Source: Saprospiraceae bacterium (GTDB taxonomy: Bacteria > Bacteroidota > Bacteroidia > Chitinophagales > Saprospiraceae). From it: a stretch of DNA of 55,335 nt. Location of the stretch: assembly GCA_020629515.1 (NCBI GenBank), contig JAHDDE010000014.1, positions 26,753-82,087 on the forward strand. Reading direction: 5' to 3'. Position numbers and translations under genes: made by a program. Below, one piece after another: positions 34,591 to 44,260 of the stretch. The notes under the pieces were generated by a model. The model worked only from the letters and a program-made list of their open reading frames with translations. It was not told the DNA's origin and did no database searches. Within the stretch, counting starts at the first letter, position 1, and each line of letters opens with the position of its first letter.

Positions 34591-34628
34591 AGGCCGACAA
34601 CAATTTTTGTTTGTCGGCCTTTTTATTT
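34591..34628 (+). terminator. Intrinsic terminator after the DUF1573 gene
   Basis: AGGCCGACAA (34591-34600) pairs perfectly with TTGTCGGCCT (34611-34620), a GC-rich 10-bp stem with a 10-nt loop, followed directly by TTTTATTT. Confidence 0.9.
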
Positions 34629-34648
34629 ATATCAAGAATTACAGTTCC

Positions 34649-35410
34649 ATGATCATTTTATTGTCCCCAGCCAAATCGCTAAAATCAGTTCCTCATGATA
34701 GTGTCAGGCCTACCCAGCCGAGACTCCTGACAGATACTTTTAAATTAGTAAAGGAGTTAAGGAGCTATAACTCCTCAGCCATCCAAAAACTCATGTCTGT
34801 GAGTGAGACTATAGCCACCACTAATGTCAAAAGATTTAAATCTTTCCGAAGATCGCATAATGAACTTAATAGTAATATAGCCATCAACACTTTTGATGGC
34901 GATGTCTATAAAGGCCTGGACGCAGAATCGTTAGATCAGAATGGTTTAGCTTTTGCTCAAGAGCATGTGAGAATTTTATCAGGGTTGTATGGGCTGCTAA
35001 AACCTTTGGATCTCATGCAAGAATATCGTCTGGAAATGGGTACTCGACTACCCACAGAACGTGGTGCTAACCTTTATCAATTTTGGGGAGATAAAATCAC
35101 TAAATTGGTCAATAAAGATCTTAAAGAGTCTGGCGCAAATCAGATCATAAATTTGGCATCCAATGAGTATTTCAAAGCAATAGACAGAAAAAAAATAAAA
35201 GGAGACATCCTGACGATCAACTTTAAAGAATATAAAGATGATCAATTGAAATTCATTTCTTTTAATGCGAAAAAAGCCCGAGGTTTGATGACTCGTTATA
35301 TCGTTGATCACAGACTTGAAGACAAACAAGGAATAAAAGGATTCAACACTGATGGATATTACTATTCTGAGGAAAATTCAACTGACACAGAGTGGTTATT
35401 CGTCAGATAA
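34649..35410 (+). CDS. yaaA: Peroxide stress protein YaaA (UPF0246)
   Basis: I start at the ATG at 34649 because it gives the family N-terminus MIILLSPAKSL; an earlier in-frame ATG at 34607 lies inside the terminator loop of the preceding gene. The 253-residue protein carries the conserved QEHVRILSGLYGLLKPLDLM, YRLEMGTRLPTERGANLYQF and INLASNEYFKAI blocks. In E. coli YaaA lowers intracellular free iron and protects DNA during peroxide stress. Cytoplasmic, apparently monocistronic. Confidence 0.92.
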   Translation: MIILLSPAKSLKSVPHDSVRPTQPRLLTDTFKLVKELRSYNSSAIQKLMSVSETIATTNVKRFKSFRRSHNELNSNIAINTFDGDVYKGLDAESLDQNGLAFAQEHVRILSGLYGLLKPLDLMQEYRLEMGTRLPTERGANLYQFWGDKITKLVNKDLKESGANQIINLASNEYFKAIDRKKIKGDILTINFKEYKDDQLKFISFNAKKARGLMTRYIVDHRLEDKQGIKGFNTDGYYYSEENSTDTEWLFVR

Positions 35411-35521
35411 CGGTCGCTATTGAAGCTATTTGTATCGGATATATGGTGCCGTTCATCTAATAGGGTGATCTAATTGCCTTATTCAGATGTCTAAAGAATA
35501 GGAATAAAATATCTTTACATA

Positions 35522-35866
35522 ATGAGTAGCGATAAGCTTTATGATCAAGTTCGAACGAGAGTTAAGTCTCGCAAGAAATTCTACTCCCATATCTTGACAT
35601 GGGTGATCATGAGCGTATTCTTTATTCTTATCAATCTTTTTACGACGGATTACTTTTGGGCAATATTCCCAATATTAGCTTGGGGTATTGGTGTTGCATT
35701 TCACGGTATACAAGTATTTTCTGATGAGTGGGAAGACCAAGAAGTAGAAAGAGAATATCATAGGCTTAAAAAACGAACTATGGACTTCCACGGAGAAGAG
35801 ATTGACGAAGATTTAATTGTCAATGCTGAAAAAAGAAAAGATTGGAGAGACCAAGACTTCGTCTGA
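35522..35866 (+). CDS. 2TM domain protein
   Basis: The 114-residue protein fits the 2TM domain: an N-terminal amphipathic basic segment (residues 1-20), two membrane helices (about 24-42 and 47-65) and a charged C-terminal helix (WEDQEVEREYHRLKKRT). In other Bacteroidota this domain occurs alone or fused to LytTR-type DNA-binding or histidine kinase domains. Function of the stand-alone form unknown. Confidence 0.75.
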   Translation: MSSDKLYDQVRTRVKSRKKFYSHILTWVIMSVFFILINLFTTDYFWAIFPILAWGIGVAFHGIQVFSDEWEDQEVEREYHRLKKRTMDFHGEEIDEDLIVNAEKRKDWRDQDFV

Positions 35867-35905
35867 GCCACATTCCTTTAGATTAGTATATTATGTTTTA
35901 ACCAG

Positions 35906-35938
35906 TTTGTCATTTATAAAAATTTAATCTAATCTTTG
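35906..35938 (+). promoter_or_regulatory. Promoter of the trkA-trkH unit
   Basis: TTTG (35906-35909), a 21-nt spacer and AATCTTTG (35931-35938) fit the Bacteroidota promoter pattern with one deviation. The predicted leader is about 60 nt and contains an imperfect hairpin (GTTGACC with GGCCAAC, about 35962-35987). Confidence 0.55.
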
Positions 35939-36003
35939 CGCCTTCAAAAGTAAAAAAGTGCTGTTGACCTTTATTGTAGGCCAACAACATCCATCAAGAG
36001 ATA

Positions 36004-37344
36004 ATGAATATAGTCATTGCCGGTGCAGGGGCAGTTGGTTTCCATTTGGCGAAGCTACTCTCCAAAGAAAATCAGAATATCATTCTTATAGATACTGATC
36101 AAGAGCTATTGCAACATGTAGCTACCAACCTCGATGTCCTGACTATGCAAGGAGACTGTGCCTCACTCGATATCCTCGCTCGATCTGAAGTACATAAAGC
36201 TCAATTAGTGATCGCAGTAACCACATCCGAAAAGACTAATTTATTGACTGCCATATTAGCCAAACAACTTGGTGCCAAAAAGACAATTGCACGAGTAAAT
36301 GATGCAGATAACTTATCAGAAGTAAATAAAAATAAATACCAAGAACTTGGTGTTGATGCCCTCATATCACCTCAAGATTTAGCGGCATGCGAAATAGAAC
36401 GATTATTAAGGAGGGCTTCCTTCACAGATCTTTTTGAATTTGAAGATGGTAAAATTTCTATTGTGGGATTCACATTGGATACTACCTCACCTCTGATCAA
36501 TAAAACGATATGTGAGGTAGACGAATTAAATGATGATTTTACCTTTAGAGGAATTGCCCTACTCAGAGGACATAAAACCATTATCCCAAATGGCAATACT
36601 TCGCTTCAAAAGGGAGATCATCTTTATATTTCTACTCGAAATCATAATCTTGAAAAAGCCAGAAAATTTGTCGGCAAGCAGTTAAAACCTATTAAATCTG
36701 TGATGATTATAGGAGGAACAGATCTTGCACTTAGAACTGCTCAAAAATTAGAGTCTCTTTATGCCATCAAAATTGTTGTGGAAAACGAAGATCGAGCTAA
36801 AAAATTCGTAGAAGTATTAGATAACAGTCTAGTCATTCATGCCGATCCGAGTAATGTGGATGAATTAAAAAGTGAAGGACTGAAACGCATGGATGCTTTT
36901 ATTGCCCTGACACCTAATTCTGAGACCAATATAATAACAAGTCTCATGGCTGAAGAAGAGGGAGTATATAAGACTATAGCTTTAGTAGAAAATGTCAACT
37001 ATACCCATATCTCTCAAAACATTGGTATTGACACAATCATAAACAAAAAACTTCTTGCGGCGAATGAGATATTTCGATTCGTGCGAAAAGGTAAAGTAGA
37101 AGCCATAGCCAGCCTACATGGTGTCAATGCAGAAATCATAGAATTTGTAATTCATAAAAAGAACCGGCTCCTTAATCATTGTTTAAAAGATCTACATCTT
37201 CCAGAAAAATCTATAATAGCTGGAATAGTTAGGGGGAATCAAAGTTTTATCCCAAAAGGTGATATGCATCTTCAGATAGAAGATAAAATTATCATCTTAG
37301 CCCTACCAGAAGCTATTAAAGTAGTAGAAGAAATTTTTAAGTAA
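36004..37344 (+). CDS. trkA: Trk potassium uptake regulator TrkA
   Basis: The 446-residue protein has two RCK_N-RCK_C units. The first Rossmann motif is VIAGAGAVGFHLAKLL, with the acidic residue LIDTD after beta-2 that binds NAD(H); the second begins at about residue 230 (VMIIGGTDLALRTAQKL) and has a degenerate Gly motif. TrkA forms a cytoplasmic ring that gates TrkH in response to nucleotides. Its stop overlaps the trkH start (TAATG), so the two are translationally coupled. Confidence 0.95.
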   Translation: MNIVIAGAGAVGFHLAKLLSKENQNIILIDTDQELLQHVATNLDVLTMQGDCASLDILARSEVHKAQLVIAVTTSEKTNLLTAILAKQLGAKKTIARVNDADNLSEVNKNKYQELGVDALISPQDLAACEIERLLRRASFTDLFEFEDGKISIVGFTLDTTSPLINKTICEVDELNDDFTFRGIALLRGHKTIIPNGNTSLQKGDHLYISTRNHNLEKARKFVGKQLKPIKSVMIIGGTDLALRTAQKLESLYAIKIVVENEDRAKKFVEVLDNSLVIHADPSNVDELKSEGLKRMDAFIALTPNSETNIITSLMAEEEGVYKTIALVENVNYTHISQNIGIDTIINKKLLAANEIFRFVRKGKVEAIASLHGVNAEIIEFVIHKKNRLLNHCLKDLHLPEKSIIAGIVRGNQSFIPKGDMHLQIEDKIIILALPEAIKVVEEIFK

Positions 37345-38807
37345 TGATCAATTATAAGATCATCATCAAAGTAGTCGGTGTTCTTTTATTCATGCTCGGT
37401 GCAGCTATGTTGCTGGCTACGCCTTTTTGTATATACTACGATCAAGGAGACTTGATGCCAATTGTACAATCTGCACTCGTATCTTTTGTTTGTGGTGGCC
37501 TTTTCTGGTTTATAGCAAAAAATAGTCAACCCGATATTGGTAAAAGGGAGGGTTATCTCATAGTGGCATTAGGCTGGCTATCAATCTCCGTATTTAGCTC
37601 TTTACCCTATTTTTTCAGTGGTGTTTTACCAGAATGGACCAATGCCTTTTTTGAAAGCGTATCTGGTTTAACCACTACAGGTGCTACTGTCATCAATGAC
37701 TTAGAAGAAGTGCCTGCTGGAATACTATTTTGGAGAAGTTTATCTCAATGGATTGGAGGCATGGGGATAATAGTATTGACAGTTGCTATATTCCCATTGT
37801 TAGGTATTGGTGGCGTCGAATTATTCGTTGCTGAAGCGCCAGGACCAACATCCGACAAACTGCACCCAAGAATAAAGGAAACAGCAAAAAGATTATGGTT
37901 CATATATTTCTGTCTTACCACCATATTGATCGTTTTACTATCTATATCAGGTATGGGATTTTATGATGCAATCAATCATGGTCTGACTACTATGGCGACA
38001 GGTGGATTCTCTACCAAAAACGATAGTATCGCCTATTTTCAAAATCCTTCCATACATTACATACTGTCAATTTTCATGTTTATAGCAGGTTGTAATTACA
38101 CGTTGATCTATTTTTTCTACAAGCGAAAATTTAGAAGAGTATGGAATAGTGATGAATTCAAAACCTATTGCATTTTAGTATTATTGATTTCAATTGGGAT
38201 AACCGGAGTAATTTATGGACTTACTGATTATAACTTAGAAGCATCATTTAGACTATCCATATTTCAGATTTTATCAATTATCACAACCACAGGATATGTC
38301 ATTACCGATTATACTACATTGGCTCCTGTTGTTACTTTACTTTTCTTCGCTTTATTATTTTGCGGAGCTTGTGCGGGTTCAACCAGTGGGAGCATCAAGA
38401 TCATAAGACACCTCGTGTTCTTTAAAAATTCATTTTTTGAATTGAAACGTTTGTTACATCCGAAGGCTATCATTAGAACAAAAATTGATAGTCATGTCGT
38501 GGCCCCTAAAATCCTAACTCATATTATGGTTTTTCTCCTATTATATCTAATGCTATTTTTTATTGGATCCTTTTCTATGTCGATCATTTTATCTGACTTT
38601 GAGCAGCCTCTCCTTACATCGGCTGGAGCCGTTGCCACCACATTGGGTAATGTAGGTCCATCTATAGGATTGTTGGGCCCAATGGACACCTTTGCCGAAA
38701 TTCCCGTTGCAGGCAAATGGCTATCTATACTTTTGATGATCTTAGGGCGATTAGAGCTTTTCACAGTATTGATACTTTTTACCCCGTATTTTTGGAAAAA
38801 CAACTAA
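37344..38807 (+). CDS. trkH: Trk potassium transporter channel subunit TrkH
   Basis: The 487-residue membrane protein has the four pore loops of the SKT superfamily: GLTTTGATVIND, GLTTMATGGFSTK, ITTTGYVITDY and TTLGNVGPSIG, each with the filter Gly. Between them lie the paired membrane helices. It is the K+-conducting subunit gated by TrkA. Next is a Kv-type channel gene 67 nt downstream on the same strand, making a three-gene potassium block. Confidence 0.95.
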   Translation: MINYKIIIKVVGVLLFMLGAAMLLATPFCIYYDQGDLMPIVQSALVSFVCGGLFWFIAKNSQPDIGKREGYLIVALGWLSISVFSSLPYFFSGVLPEWTNAFFESVSGLTTTGATVINDLEEVPAGILFWRSLSQWIGGMGIIVLTVAIFPLLGIGGVELFVAEAPGPTSDKLHPRIKETAKRLWFIYFCLTTILIVLLSISGMGFYDAINHGLTTMATGGFSTKNDSIAYFQNPSIHYILSIFMFIAGCNYTLIYFFYKRKFRRVWNSDEFKTYCILVLLISIGITGVIYGLTDYNLEASFRLSIFQILSIITTTGYVITDYTTLAPVVTLLFFALLFCGACAGSTSGSIKIIRHLVFFKNSFFELKRLLHPKAIIRTKIDSHVVAPKILTHIMVFLLLYLMLFFIGSFSMSIILSDFEQPLLTSAGAVATTLGNVGPSIGLLGPMDTFAEIPVAGKWLSILLMILGRLELFTVLILFTPYFWKNN

Positions 38808-38874
38808 TCCATAAGTATTTAATATTTTTGTAATATGATCTGCCTTGGAGCCATGTTGATTTCAATTATTTCTA

Positions 38875-39714
38875 ATGAAGCTTAAAGACCGAATATCTAA
38901 AACTCGTCTTCACGATATCATATTCGAGACGAATACGCCAAAAGGCAAACTATTTGATATAATACTGCTTATACTGATCGTATTAAGCGTAATAGTCGTT
39001 GCTCTTGAGACTGTTCCTTCATATTCCGAAAAATGGGGATTACTATTCAAAATATTAGAATGGATATTCACTATTCTATTCACTATCGAATATGCTTTAC
39101 GAATCTATACTGTTAAGAAACCTTGGAAATACATAAGTAGCTTTTATGGTATCGTTGATCTATTATCAATTCTCCCAGCCTATTTAAGTATTTTGATTTC
39201 AGGCACCTATTCACTTGTGGTCATCAGAGCTTTAAGATTACTTCGGGTGTTCAGGATTTTTAAAATGGCTCAGGCGATGAATCAGGGCTTTGTTATCGTA
39301 AGAGCCTTAAGGGCCTCCTCCACGAAGATTTTTGTATTCCTATTTGTGGTACTATTGATCGTATGCCTCTTTGGCTCTATCATGTATGTGGTAGAAGGTG
39401 GCTCTAATCCACAATTTGATAGTATACCACGAAGCATATATTGGTCTATTGTCACATTGACCACAGTAGGATTTGGTGATATCACACCTCAAACCACATT
39501 GGGCCAACTTCTTTCAGCTATACTGATGATCATGGGTTATGCAATAATAGCTGTCCCTACGGGAATTGTCACATCTGAGTTGGGCAGAACCCCAGATATC
39601 AAACCATCAGATTTATCAACTGAGCATTGCCCTTCATGCTCTAGAGAAGGTCATGATGATGATGCAGTATTTTGCAAGTATTGTGGAGGGGTCTTAAATG
39701 AATCTATTGATTAA
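38875..39714 (+). CDS. Voltage-gated potassium channel (6TM) with C-terminal zinc ribbon
   Basis: The 279-residue protein has six membrane helices (about 27-225). The S4 helix carries spaced arginines (VVIRALRLLRVFRIFKM), and the pore loop has the K+ filter in TLTTVGFGDITPQ near residue 196. After the last helix comes a C4 zinc ribbon (HCPSCSREG ... FCKYCGG, about 252-273) in place of an RCK domain. It would conduct K+ in a voltage-dependent way. The zinc ribbon may assemble or regulate the tetramer; that is inference. Confidence 0.92.
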   Translation: MKLKDRISKTRLHDIIFETNTPKGKLFDIILLILIVLSVIVVALETVPSYSEKWGLLFKILEWIFTILFTIEYALRIYTVKKPWKYISSFYGIVDLLSILPAYLSILISGTYSLVVIRALRLLRVFRIFKMAQAMNQGFVIVRALRASSTKIFVFLFVVLLIVCLFGSIMYVVEGGSNPQFDSIPRSIYWSIVTLTTVGFGDITPQTTLGQLLSAILMIMGYAIIAVPTGIVTSELGRTPDIKPSDLSTEHCPSCSREGHDDDAVFCKYCGGVLNESID

Positions 39715-39718
39715 TTCA

Positions 39719-40777
39719 CTACCATCTGATTAGCGCACTACCCCAAGTAAAACCGCTACCAAAAGCAGCTAAGCATACCAAATCACCCTCCTTTACTTTG
39801 CCCAAATCTCTTGCTTCGCACAAAGCTATAGGAATAGATGCCGCAGTGGTATTACCATATTTTTGGATATTATTGAATACTTGATCATCCGAAAGTTTTA
39901 GTACTTTTTGCACAAATTGGCTTATTCTCAAATTCGCCTGATGTGGTATCAACATGTCTATATCAGTTGATTCATATCCGGTCTTTTTAAGAGCCTCTTG
40001 TATCACTGCTGGAAACTTTTGCACCGCCCATTTAAACACTAAAGGTCCATTCATATTGGGATAAATCATGTGATCGTCCAACATTTTCTGAGTGATATAT
40101 ATACCTCCAGGCTTGTCATCCTCAGGAAATCCAAATTGCTCAGTACCTAAATGATATCCTCCGTGCGAGCCAGGTATGATCATCGCCAATTCTTCTGCAC
40201 AGGTACCATTGGAGTGGAGATGGGTCGTTAAAACTCCCTTTCCATTTTCCTCTGTGGGTTGACAGATTACGGCTCCTGCTCCATCACCAAAAATGACTGT
40301 TACATTTCGACCTCTTGTATCAAAGTCCAATCCCATCGAATGCATCTCAGATCCAACTAATAACACATTCTTATACATGCCAGTTTTTACAAATTGGTCA
40401 GCTATTGACAATCCATATATAAACCCCGAGCACTGATTTCTAATATCCAATGCTCCTATTTCTGTATTGGTGATGCCCAGTTCTCTTTGAAGTAACACCC
40501 CACTTCCAGGAAAAAAATAATCAGGACTTAAAGTAGCGAATATGATGAAATCAATATCCTCCTTATTTATCCCTGCATCTGCTATAGCTTTTTCTGCAGC
40601 CCTGGCAGCCAGAGTTGTAGTAGTCTCTTTATGCTTGGTGGCGTACCTTCTTTCTTGTATCCCAGTCCGCTCTCTAATCCACTCGTCAGAGGTATCCATA
40701 TACTCTGTCAAGTCATCATTCGTCATCACAGTCTCAGGCACATAATATCCTATTCCACCTATTTTAGTATTGAACAT
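39719..40777 (-). CDS. fabH: 3-oxoacyl-ACP synthase III (FabH-like)
   Basis: The 352-residue thiolase-fold enzyme starts fatty acid chains by condensing acyl-CoA with malonyl-ACP. It shows the FabH N-terminal motif TSDEWIRERTGIQERRY, the nucleophile in DIRNQCSGFIYGL near residue 115, His in IPHQANLRI near 279 and Asn in YGNTTAASIP near 305, a complete Cys-His-Asn triad. The usual plsX-fabH context is missing, and Bacteroidota often have several FabH copies, so it may be a dedicated paralogue, for example for branched starters or secondary products. It converges with the channel gene, 4 nt apart. Confidence 0.9.
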   Translation of the reverse strand: MFNTKIGGIGYYVPETVMTNDDLTEYMDTSDEWIRERTGIQERRYATKHKETTTTLAARAAEKAIADAGINKEDIDFIIFATLSPDYFFPGSGVLLQRELGITNTEIGALDIRNQCSGFIYGLSIADQFVKTGMYKNVLLVGSEMHSMGLDFDTRGRNVTVIFGDGAGAVICQPTEENGKGVLTTHLHSNGTCAEELAMIIPGSHGGYHLGTEQFGFPEDDKPGGIYITQKMLDDHMIYPNMNGPLVFKWAVQKFPAVIQEALKKTGYESTDIDMLIPHQANLRISQFVQKVLKLSDDQVFNNIQKYGNTTAASIPIALCEARDLGKVKEGDLVCLAAFGSGFTWGSALIRW

Positions 40778-41113
40778 AGCAGTATTGTTTTTCTGTAGTC
40801 AAATGTATAAAAATTACCTAATCGTCACTACAACTCTCGCTGATCTAAACGGTTCAAAGAAAGCATAAGTCAATCAACCATTATATTTATCAATTCAATA
40901 GTAATTTGATTAGAACTTGGGTTTAGTTATTAAAAACATGAAATTTGCAATAATTATTGAAAAGTCCAGATCCGAAACCAACAATAATCGTGGATATAAC
41001 GTTTAAACAGTGATATTTTCCGATATTTTATTGAAGGTATTGAGATTTTTACGATAGATATTATCATATAAGGAAATTAAAAGAGCAATCAACCAAATTT
41101 TATTTCGAATACT
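40778..41113. other. Divergent intergenic region fabH / DUF5686 gene
   Basis: This 336-nt AT-rich gap holds a -7-like box for fabH (40800-40807, minus) and a 12-bp palindrome CAATAATTATTG (40948-40959). I see no RNA gene, coding frame or terminator in it. Confidence 0.5.
40800..40807 (-). promoter_or_regulatory. -7 box for fabH
   Basis: TACATTTG on the minus strand matches TAnnTTTG and lies 22 nt before the ATG. The nearest TTG upstream is spaced 23 nt, so the -33 part is weak. Confidence 0.4.
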
Positions 41114-43675
41114 ATGTATAAAAGCAAATTAGCCGCTTTAGTAATTAACCTTTTTGTTTTCATACAATTAAGTGGGCAAGGGGTTACTAAAGTATCTGGC
41201 AATGTGTATGATTCACAGACTAAAGAACCACTGCCATTTGTCAATATTTCTTTTGAAGGCACTAACGTCGGAACAACCACAGATTTAGATGGATACTTCG
41301 AAATTGACTCAAGATTTGTGACGAGCAATCTTTGTGCTTCATTCTTAAGTTATAAGGACCAATGTCAGAGAATTGAAGTCGAAGGTAAAACAAGAAATAT
41401 GGTGTTTTATCTAGAAGGATCAAGTATAGAAATAGAAAATGTCACGATAGTCGCTAAAAAAGGTAGGTACCGTAAAAAAGGTAACCCTGCAGTTGAATTG
41501 ATGAGAAAAGTCATCGACAACAAAAAAGACAATAGATTAGAAGGTCAAGATTTTTATTCTTACGACAAATATGAGCGCATAGAACTGGATCTCAACAACA
41601 TCACAGAAGAATTTAAAGAAAGAAAATTATTTAACAAGTTTGACATCCTTTGGCAATACTTAGATACTTCAGAAGTCAATGGCAAAGTATTCCTACCAAT
41701 ATACTTGAGGGAGGTCAATTCAAAAGTGCATTACCGCAAAGACCCGGAGTCCAAAAAAGAATATCGAGACGCCATCAAAATGACTAAGTTTGATGAATCA
41801 ATCGATGATCAAAGTCTGACAGATGCATTAGACTTCTTATATCAGGACATCAATATATATGACAATACTATTAGGTTATTGGATAACAACTTTGTAAGTC
41901 CAATCTCTCCATTAGCCCTTAACTTTTATCGATTTTATATTTTGGATACGACCTATGTCAATGGCATCAACAGTATCAGGTTAGGTTTCATACCACGTAA
42001 TAAATCTAATTTTGGGTTTACAGGTGATTTATATGTAGCCAATGATAGTTCTGCACACTATGTAGTTAGCGCCGATTTTGGAATCATAGGTGATATCAAT
42101 TTAAATTTTGTAAGAGACCTAAAAGTGCGACAAGACTTTGAACCTTATCAGGATGCTTACATTATCACAAGAGATGATGTGACTATAGACTACAGTGTAT
42201 CCAAAAATGGCATTGGATTTTATGGCACCCGCACACTGGCCTACAAAAATTTTGATTTCACTGAGGCTGATGATCCAAGTGTATACGATAATATCGAAAA
42301 TGTAATTATACAAGAAGGGGCCTATAAAACCAATCAAGAATTCTGGGATCAAAAGAGATTAGTGCCGCTTACTGAAAATCAGGAAGATTTATATGAGATG
42401 ATCGATACTCTTATAGAAATGCCCGCTTATAAAAGATTAGTTACTGGAGTAAAAATATTGACAACAGGATACCTACCCTTTAAGAAGTTTGAAGTAGGAC
42501 CATTACCTACCTTTTTTAGTTTCAACCAGGTAGAAGGCGCAAGGTTTAGATTGGGAGCTGAAACTAATTTTGGTTTTAGTAAGAATATATTATTGGATGG
42601 TTATCTCGCTTATGGTACACGAGATGAAAAATTCAAATATAAGGCTGGGATGACTTATACATTTAACGAAGACTGGAAACTTAATCCAAGACACTATTTG
42701 AGAGCGATATATCAAAAAGAAGCTACCTTCCCGGGTCAACAACTTCAATTTATCCAAACAGATAACTTTTTGCTCTCTGCGCGAAGAGGTGCCACTAATC
42801 GAATGGTCTTCGAAAATGAACTCCGTCTCGAATATACTCGAGAGACTCCAGGTTTTGCCATGGATTTTTGGTTTTCTGATAAGAATAGTTTCCCATACGG
42901 AGATTTAGAACTCCCCTTTATCAATGAAAACGGCGTACAAGAGTTAATCACTGATATCGAAACAACCAGTATAGGTGTAGGATTAGAACTATCTCCAAAC
43001 AAACAATTTATACAGGGCAGACAATATAGGACACCTATTATCAATGAATTTCCTATTTGGACACTGAGGTATGAAAAATCCTTCGATGGACTATTTGGTA
43101 GCACATATGATTATCACAGATTAGAATTGGGTTTCTTCAAGAGATTTAATATGTCAATATTAGGGCACTCAAATGTTGGTTTAGAAGCCGGAAAGATTTG
43201 GGGCACCTTACCATATACTGCATTATTCATACCTCGAGCTAACCAATCATTTGCTTATCAGAGAGCGTCATTCAATATGATGAACTTCTTAGAATTTGTT
43301 TCAGATGATTTTGTCTTTTTACGAATCGAGCATTTCTTTAAAGGTTTCTTTTTTAATAGAATCCCGCTATTGAAAAAACTGGGCCTCAGAGAAATCGCTA
43401 CTTTTAAAGCAGTGTATGGACGACTGAGTGACTCTAATAATCCTGCACTTGATAATGGACTTCCAGCATTCACTATTGAAGACGGCGCAGCACTGACCTA
43501 TCTTTTTGAAGATGGTATCCCATATATGGAAGGTAGTGTTGGAGTAACTAATATTTTCAAAGTATTGAGGATCGATTTAGTCAAAAGACTTAACTATTTG
43601 GACAATCCTAATATCCCCAGCTTATTCAATACCAAGGGCTTAGGTATTAGAGCACGCTTCAAAGTTGAATTTTAA
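41114..43675 (+). CDS. DUF5686 outer-membrane protein with carboxypeptidase-like regulatory domain
   Basis: The 853-residue protein has a signal peptide (residues 1-22) and a CarboxypepD_reg-like beta-sandwich (about 25-105; KVSGNVYDSQTKEPLPFVNI and TTTDLDGYFEI). The DUF5686 region fills the rest, with a C-terminal half rich in beta hairpins and ending in an aromatic (RARFKVEF), as in outer-membrane barrels. The same domain order is common in Bacteroidota and its role is unknown; the fold suggests a surface or secretion-related barrel. It precedes the DUF4833/sphingolipid run by 60 nt and may be transcribed into it. Confidence 0.85.
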   Translation: MYKSKLAALVINLFVFIQLSGQGVTKVSGNVYDSQTKEPLPFVNISFEGTNVGTTTDLDGYFEIDSRFVTSNLCASFLSYKDQCQRIEVEGKTRNMVFYLEGSSIEIENVTIVAKKGRYRKKGNPAVELMRKVIDNKKDNRLEGQDFYSYDKYERIELDLNNITEEFKERKLFNKFDILWQYLDTSEVNGKVFLPIYLREVNSKVHYRKDPESKKEYRDAIKMTKFDESIDDQSLTDALDFLYQDINIYDNTIRLLDNNFVSPISPLALNFYRFYILDTTYVNGINSIRLGFIPRNKSNFGFTGDLYVANDSSAHYVVSADFGIIGDINLNFVRDLKVRQDFEPYQDAYIITRDDVTIDYSVSKNGIGFYGTRTLAYKNFDFTEADDPSVYDNIENVIIQEGAYKTNQEFWDQKRLVPLTENQEDLYEMIDTLIEMPAYKRLVTGVKILTTGYLPFKKFEVGPLPTFFSFNQVEGARFRLGAETNFGFSKNILLDGYLAYGTRDEKFKYKAGMTYTFNEDWKLNPRHYLRAIYQKEATFPGQQLQFIQTDNFLLSARRGATNRMVFENELRLEYTRETPGFAMDFWFSDKNSFPYGDLELPFINENGVQELITDIETTSIGVGLELSPNKQFIQGRQYRTPIINEFPIWTLRYEKSFDGLFGSTYDYHRLELGFFKRFNMSILGHSNVGLEAGKIWGTLPYTALFIPRANQSFAYQRASFNMMNFLEFVSDDFVFLRIEHFFKGFFFNRIPLLKKLGLREIATFKAVYGRLSDSNNPALDNGLPAFTIEDGAALTYLFEDGIPYMEGSVGVTNIFKVLRIDLVKRLNYLDNPNIPSLFNTKGLGIRARFKVEF

Positions 43676-43735
43676 TCCGAGATTCGATTATCTTCGCATC
43701 TGAAGGGAGAATTAAGCCTTCGACTGTTAGAACTT

Positions 43736-44260
43736 ATGAATTCTGAACTAAAGAAAAAGAATCAAATAGATCCTGGATCAAAGGGTCTACCTAAGAACTA
43801 TCCGGTGCCACCACCAGATGATGATCTTCTTTTTTATATTCAGAGAAATCAAAATCAAGACACGATAGTCTACAAGTTAAATCGAAATCCTGACGGTTTG
43901 ATTAATAGGGATCTGCCTATGCATGCCTATTGGATCAAGTATACTGAAGGAGGGATAAAAAGAGAACTCAACCCTATACAGACCAAGTTAGCCTTTGGCT
44001 ATGAGTCTAAAGAGATATCCAAAGATTTGTACTCCTTTAAATTTGTATCATATCAAGAACTAACCTTTTATATAGCTAAAAAGGGGGATTCTGATCAATA
44101 CCAAGTTATATTGGATATCAATGGCAAACGTATGCATCTATCAAATATCTATGCATACGCCGTTGAATTTGGGGTATTCCCAGATGTGAAATTTATTGAA
44201 TTTTATGGGCAGAATCCAGAGATGGATCTTCCTTCCTACGAAAAAATAATGTTGTCATAA
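43736..44260 (+). CDS. DUF4833 protein
   Basis: The 174-residue protein matches DUF4833: a Pro-rich start (LPKNYPVPPPDDDLLFYIQR), NQDTIVYKLN, then MHAYWIKYTEGGIKREL and a beta-rich end. From this ATG there is no signal peptide. Its stop overlaps the ATG of the hydroxylase gene (TAATG at 44258-44262), so the two products are likely made in coupled amounts. Function unknown; the coupling suggests a role in lipid modification. Confidence 0.75.
   Translation: MNSELKKKNQIDPGSKGLPKNYPVPPPDDDLLFYIQRNQNQDTIVYKLNRNPDGLINRDLPMHAYWIKYTEGGIKRELNPIQTKLAFGYESKEISKDLYSFKFVSYQELTFYIAKKGDSDQYQVILDINGKRMHLSNIYAYAVEFGVFPDVKFIEFYGQNPEMDLPSYEKIMLS

Noticed and set aside
34607-34648. Longer N-terminus for YaaA
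   Set aside because: The extension starts inside the terminator hairpin of the previous gene, and the family begins at MIILLSPAKSL.
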